Source: Monomorium pharaonis (lineage: Eukaryota; Arthropoda; Insecta; Hymenoptera; Formicidae). From it: a stretch of DNA of 64,000 nt. Each line of letters starts with the position of its first letter. The stretch's first letter is position 1. The stretch spans positions 3,270,501-3,334,500 of the forward strand of contig NC_050476.1 in the NCBI RefSeq assembly GCF_013373865.1, read 5' to 3'. Position numbers and translations under genes: made by a program. The notes beneath the pieces were generated by a model. It did not search any database, was not told the DNA's origin, and saw only the letters and a list, made by a program, of their open reading frames with translations. Positions 59,775-64,000 of this stretch are shown here, piece by piece.

Positions 59775-60355
59775 GTAAGTGTTCGCGTGTGTGTTCGAGC
59801 CAAGTGTTTGCTCGAAAAGGATACGTTCTGTAAAATATCGCGAGTGCTAATTGTGAAGTGCTACTAATCGTCGTGCGAGCATACGAGATTTTCGAAACGA
59901 ATTTATCTCCGTTCGTTGTGTCTCGGCGCGTAGTTTTCATTCGAACGATTTTCCTCGGCCTGCGTTTCTACGAAGTTACGTGCAGTTACGTGACGTTACG
60001 CCACTTTTGTGCCATGTGGATTTTCATTCCGGGCAAAGTTTTCGTGTACGCGTATTCGCTCGAGGAGGGTACGCATTCACGTATTTTTTCAAATGTAACG
60101 GTCGCGCCAAGTGAAATTTTCACGCGCGGTTTACGTTTTACTCGTGTGTGATATATTTCTTTATCCGTAATATCGGGAGTGCCGAATAAAGTATCGGGCG
60201 ATCGTTATTAATGTGTGATTCGAGAATAGCGGGATGATGTCAGCAGAAATTAGCAGCATCCATGGAGCGGTATTAAATATATTATTTTTTCAAGTGATAT
60301 ATTTCTTTACTTGCTTTTGTGTTTGAGTTAGGAATAATATTTATCACATTTTCAG

Positions 60356-60425
60356 AATCAAAACCGGAAAAGGAATGTAGCAGTAGCAACAGCAGCATAA
60401 GCAGCAGGAGCAGCGACAGCAATCG
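60356..60425 (+). other. Sfmbt: Candidate noncoding exon 2 of Sfmbt
   Basis: Acceptor ACATTTTCAG, donor AATCG/GTGAGT, 70 bases of AGC/CAG-rich sequence. Its only fully open frame (Ser/Asn-rich) does not join in phase with the ATG at 61721, and another frame contains ATG TAG. A 5' UTR exon is the simplest reading. Confidence 0.5.
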
Positions 60426-61718
60426 GTGAGTGAATTTTTATCAAATCAATTATTTGAATTTATATATCATGTATATGTGGTATTGCACATTTATAGAACA
60501 CGATTATGCACATTTGCATAAAACAGATTTAAAATATGAATTCATATAATTGTAAAATTTACGGGTATAGCATGAAAGGGTATAGCAGAACCAAATAAAC
60601 GTGGACATAGCATAGAAGAGACTCAAAAAGTCATGTACATTACCTATGGGATTCATAGATATTTGACTACATAGTTCAATGTGCACATTTTGTGCACATA
60701 GAGGTGCTGATGGATGAAAACACCGTGTGGCAGCCCCGGTTTGTCCAACACATAAAGCGTTGGACAAAAATCCGCCATTACAGCTTCCATTGCACTGGCT
60801 TCTAGCCGGCGATTGTTGCCCGCCCTGCCAAAGGAAGATGAAAATAGTGGGGGGAGGGGGGCAAAGCGAACGGCCTACCGCCGAATGTTTTGCCATTATT
60901 GTTCAGGGATATCGCGAAAAGCGGTGGATTTCGACTGACAACGACCTGGGCGAGGCGAAATCCGAGCTGTGACGATGTGCTTTGCGCCTGTCGAGATGGG
61001 ACTAATGTACTGCGACAAGCGTAGGCTGCGGTAATACCGGTGGAAAACGTCGAGGAAACCCACGAACGACCCTTTGTCATGGACATGCAAGCTTCGAATG
61101 GTACGCACTTGCTTTCCTATGCGGCACGATTCGCTTGTCGACCGACCGATCGGGTTTTCTTCTCAAAGACAACGGTGCCGCGACGTTCTCGGATCGACCT
61201 TCGCGTTTATTCGAACGTGCTCGGGAGCCGCTAAACGCTCGCGAGAGACACGCAACTAGACGATAGAAGGGGTTAAATAGAAGTACGTTCTTAGCGTCGT
61301 TTTTCGAACCCTGAACGCTATTCGCAAATTTGCGTAAAAAAAGTACGATAAAGACTGTAAGCTCGATGGCTCTCTCGCGATTATGGATCGTGCGATAGTT
61401 TAATACTAGACAAAATTGCATTTCACGGTTTGCAGAATTTGTGGAATTAAAATTCTATATTGGAATCTGGTTCAAAACACGAATCCGATACTCTAAACGT
61501 AAATCGAATAATCTTTAATTGATATCGCTATTCATATATTTTTCAACTTCCATGTAAAGCATTGCTTGAATGGAATCTCTGTTAAAGTCTGAATTAAAAA
61601 AATTTTTTTTTCAAAAATAGTATTGTATGTTTTCCTATACGAATGGAATTTACAGAAAGAATATTTCTGCATTAATGATTCAGTTAGAAGTAACAATTGG
61701 TGAATCGTGTGAATGTAG
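60426..61718 (+). other. Intron upstream of the Sfmbt coding start
   Basis: GC-rich in the middle (60.7-61.3 kb) and AT-rich at both ends. A perfect 10-base-arm hairpin, TTTGTCCAAC and GTTGGACAAA, lies at 60740-60768. Open frames here (130 codons on the minus strand) show no recognisable domain. Confidence 0.55.
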
Positions 61719-61720
61719 GA

Positions 61721-62005
61721 ATGGATATGTGTATGAATACAGTGTATACTTCCATCCCTGGAATTCCTGAACAACTAGGGATGGTATGGATGGGGGATGT
61801 GATGATGGGGGAGCCCACTCATGAACTCATGCTGGATCCCCGTCAGGGCGAGAGTCCGTTTTTCTCGCACGGCCCTTACGAAGATCTCAGAAACCATCAC
61901 ATTGCTTCGACCACTATGGTACGTTATATACCACAACAATTCTCAAACGAGTGTTCGGAACCTGACGAGGCAATGGAGGCTGTAGATGCCCATGAGATAC
62001 AGAGA
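61721..62005 (+). CDS. Sfmbt: Sfmbt coding exon 1
   Basis: It encodes 95 residues, MDMCMNTVYTSIPGIPEQLG onward, acidic and Met-rich. The donor is CAGAGA/GTGAGT, phase 0. The acceptor AATGTAG at 61712-61718 has a weak pyrimidine tract; an alternative acceptor at 61683 would only lengthen the 5' UTR. Confidence 0.85.
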
Positions 62006-64000
62006 GTGAGTTTTTCACACAGAAGAAATTAGTCTGATTTTCACACATATGTGTGATTTTTAATTTATTTATTTTCTTTGTTTTTAAGGATTATGATTCA
62101 CAATCCGAAAGGCCGGAAATAAGTGAATATTTGACATTAGAAGATTACATGGGTGATGAAGAACGTGAACAAATTGTGAGCAATGCGGCAACTCAGACTA
62201 CTCAAGACAATCGTAATAGAAAAATAAAGCCCATAAAGCACCCAGGACTTGTTTTGAAAACACCAATTGCTTATCAACCTCATACTGATCTAAATTTTAT
62301 TCCTATTCGCAAAGATGGTATAGGTAAGCATAATCATTACAGAGCTAAGTATATATACACTTAAACTTTTACATAGAACATACACTGTTGGACACATTGT
62401 TGAATAAAATGACAAGACATCATAATAATTGAAATTGAAATAAACAGCATTAGAAACATTAATTTTAAAACAATATTTTAATAAGTTAAATTAATACCTA
62501 TAGCTTAAAGAGAAATAGCAATTTGAATTGGATAAAATTATAGTTTTTTTTTTTTTTTTTTTTTTTGAGAAAAAATCTACAATTAAAATTATATTACTAA
62601 AAAAAGAAGTTGAAAAGCACTTGAACAAGATATGAAATTTGACTTGACTTTTGATATCTTTATATCATAAAAAAGTTTATTACACTAAAGTTGCTAAAAA
62701 TTTTTATTTTACAGCTGTTTGTGAAAAATGTGGTGCTATTGGAGTAAAACATGCCTTTTATACAAAGGAGCGCAGATTCTGCAGTAGAGCATGTGCACGT
62801 TCTTCAGAACATACAACACCTACTGCTGATTCTACGTATAGTCCATCTCACTCGATGGATCAGTCAATATCTAATACAAATCAACCATCTTCTGTTGAAA
62901 CCAAATCAACAGACGTAAGTTAATATTAAATCTATATACAGATACTGCAAGAAACTGCACATTCTTGTCCTATAATGTTTCAATTTTTTAGGTTGTAAAA
63001 GAAGAATCAGATATTAAGGAATCCGTCGAATTAGAAAAGAACAAAGTTAAATTAGAACCAGTAATGCCAGAGGACTTACCAGTTAGAAGAAAGAGAACAG
63101 CAGAAATGGCAGGTTCCTACGACTGGACATCACAGCTTGTTGAGCCTGGATTTTGTGCTGCGCCAGTCTCTTGTTTCAAACATGTAAGATTTTCTGATCT
63201 TTGCTTTATCTTTTTATATATTACTCATTTGCTATAACTACATAACTAAAAAAATTTTTTCTAATTTGAATGTTTTAAATTTTATATTATTTTTATATAC
63301 TATCTTATATAACGACTTTGTTTATTACAGAGCAGTAGAAGTATCATTAGCTCTCTATTCTGATTTTATTCCTATAAGAATTCTTTTTTCTTGATAAACT
63401 ACTAAACAACTACAAATAAAAATTATAATTTTTTAGTTGTATCATTATGAGAAATGAGCGCTAATGTAATTTTACAAATATCTTGTTAACTTTTTTATTA
63501 TTAACTTTTTTAGGCCCCCATATCAGAGATTTGGGATAATATCACAGTAGGTATGAAAGTAGAAGTAGAAAATACCGACTGTGATGAAGTATGCGAGGCT
63601 TTCCCAGATTCGTTTTGGGTTGCGACTGTATTACGTATATGCGGATACAGAGCTCTGTTAAGGTATGAGGGTTTCGGACACAATGCAGACAAAGATTTTT
63701 GGGTATCGCTTTGTTCTAACGATATACATCCCGTTGGTTGGTGTGCCACAATTGGAAAACCTCTTATTCCACCTAACAGTACGTAATCAAAATTATTTCT
63801 AACAGAATGCATGATTGAAAAAATGTATTAAGAAAAACGATTGTCAATTATTGAAAAGTTTACAAATAGGAAAACTAACATGTTAAATTATTTTTTCAGC
63901 AATTGCAAACAAGTACAAAGATTGGAAGGATTTTTTAATGAGGCGATTAACTGGTGCAAGGACATTACCAACAAATTTCTATAATAAAGTGAATGAAAGC
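61721..64000 (+). CDS. Sfmbt: Sfmbt Polycomb-group protein, 5' part (truncated by window edge)
   Basis: Coding exons 61721-62005, 62089-62323, 62715-62914, 62992-63183, 63514-63778 and 63900-64000+ join in phase for 426 residues. The ATG at 61721 follows an acceptor at 61718; an in-frame stop lies 30 bases upstream in genomic DNA. The FCS zinc finger has Cys176, Cys179, Cys196 and Cys200 (CEKCGAIGVKHAF, then RFCSRAC). The first MBT repeat starts near residue 282 (SYDWTSQLVEPGFCAAPVSC) and includes GMKVEVENTD, LLRYEGFG and FWVSLCSNDIHPVGWC. The second begins KYKDWKDFLMRRLTGARTLP. Sfmbt pairs with the DNA-binding protein Pho to form PhoRC, which anchors Polycomb repression and reads mono- and dimethylated histone lysines through its MBT repeats. 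The remaining MBT repeats and the SAM domain lie beyond the window. Confidence 0.95.
62089..62323 (+). CDS. Sfmbt: Sfmbt coding exon 2
   Basis: Acceptor TTTTTAAG, donor ATAG/GTAAGC, 235 bases, phase 0 to phase 1. It begins DYDSQSERPE and encodes an acidic then basic linker (KIKPIKHPGL) before the zinc finger. Confidence 0.92.
62544..62566. repeat. Poly-T run
   Basis: 23 consecutive T in the intron before the zinc-finger exon. It could be the complement of a retroposed poly-A tail, but no flanking retroelement was recognised. Confidence 0.85.
62715..62914 (+). CDS. Sfmbt: Sfmbt coding exon 3 (FCS zinc finger)
   Basis: Acceptor TTTTACAG, donor GAC/GTAAGT, 200 bases. All four zinc-binding cysteines of the FCS finger are encoded here, followed by a Ser/Thr-rich linker. 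A 23-base poly-T run lies in the preceding intron (62544-62566). Confidence 0.95.
62992..63183 (+). CDS. Sfmbt: Sfmbt coding exon 4 (start of first MBT repeat)
   Basis: Acceptor TTTTTTAG, donor CAT/GTAAGA, 192 bases, phase 0 at both ends. It has a basic patch VRRKR, then SYDW and PGFCAAPVSCFKH. Confidence 0.95.
63514..63778 (+). CDS. Sfmbt: Sfmbt coding exon 5 (core of first MBT repeat)
   Basis: Acceptor TTTTTAG, donor AACA/GTACGT, 265 bases, ends in phase 1. The frame requires the donor at 63779; the tempting donor four bases further on (GTAATC) would break the frame into the next exon. Confidence 0.92.
63900..64000 (+). CDS. Sfmbt: Sfmbt coding exon 6 (partial, start of second MBT repeat)
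   Basis: Acceptor TTTTTTCAG. Open to the window edge: TIANKYKDWKDFLMRRLTGA and LPTNFYNKVNES. Truncated by the window, not by mutation. Confidence 0.93.

Larger units (their letters stand above)
59570..60200 (+). repeat. Right arm of inverted promoter duplication (Sfmbt side)
   Basis: Mirror copy of 58.08-58.85 kb. It spans the likely Sfmbt promoter, first exon and the start of its first intron. Because both arms keep the same order of short blocks, this is one duplicated segment and not scattered motif matches. Confidence 0.75.

Noticed and set aside
59858..60151. 97-codon plus-strand frame in the Sfmbt leader region
   Set aside because: Similar chance frames occur in the mirrored arm; it lies downstream of a likely 5' splice donor, inside the first intron, and has no domain.
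60504..60896. 130-codon Cys-rich minus-strand frame in the Sfmbt first intron
   Set aside because: No signal peptide or known Cys pattern; composition follows local GC content and the small GTCCAAC hairpin.
61697..61720. Extension of the Sfmbt frame upstream of ATG 61721
   Set aside because: The added codons start from TTG, cross the acceptor at 61718 and meet an in-frame stop at 61691-61693.

Overview
The window is nuclear DNA of an insect. The spliced genes, the AT-rich introns of up to about 20 kb broken by GC- and CpG-rich islands, the many (GA)n and (TCG)n microsatellites and the protein families fit a hymenopteran, and an ant is my best guess. That guess rests on general style and family resemblance; no search was run.

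Three protein-coding genes can be read with intact splice sites. (1) A plus-strand cell-surface immunoglobulin gene of the Dpr-interacting-protein (DIP)/lachesin-like family fills 10.66-52.94 kb. It has eight coding exons, giving 476 residues: an N-terminal leader, three Ig domains and a hydrophobic C-terminal tail that looks like a GPI-anchor signal. Its introns 1 and 2 are about 20.3 and 14.2 kb. The promoter is probably in the GC-rich region near 3.2-4.3 kb, but that is inference. (2) A minus-strand kish (TMEM167) gene lies at 55.31-56.47 kb, a small secretory-pathway membrane protein whose first coding exon carries only the ATG. It converges on the DIP gene. (3) The 5' half of Sfmbt lies on the plus strand from about 59.6 kb to the right edge. 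This Polycomb-group protein shows an FCS zinc finger, the first MBT repeat and the start of the second before the window ends.

The most notable structure is an imperfect inverted duplication of roughly 0.65-0.75 kb. Its arms lie at about 58.08-58.85 kb and 59.57-60.20 kb and flank about 0.7 kb. The right arm is the Sfmbt promoter and 5' leader; the left arm is a diverged mirror copy facing leftward, towards an orphan pair of minus-strand exon-like segments at 57.46-57.90 kb. A YY1/Pho-type core sits at the inner edge of both arms, and a foldback element lies in the spacer.

The introns hold at least five foldback or MITE-like inverted repeats (40.27, 48.68, 51.06, 55.94 and 59.31 kb) and many microsatellites. 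Most other open frames sit in GC-rich islands or low-complexity runs and look like chance. I found no rRNA, tRNA or CRISPR array, and no intact transposase frame.
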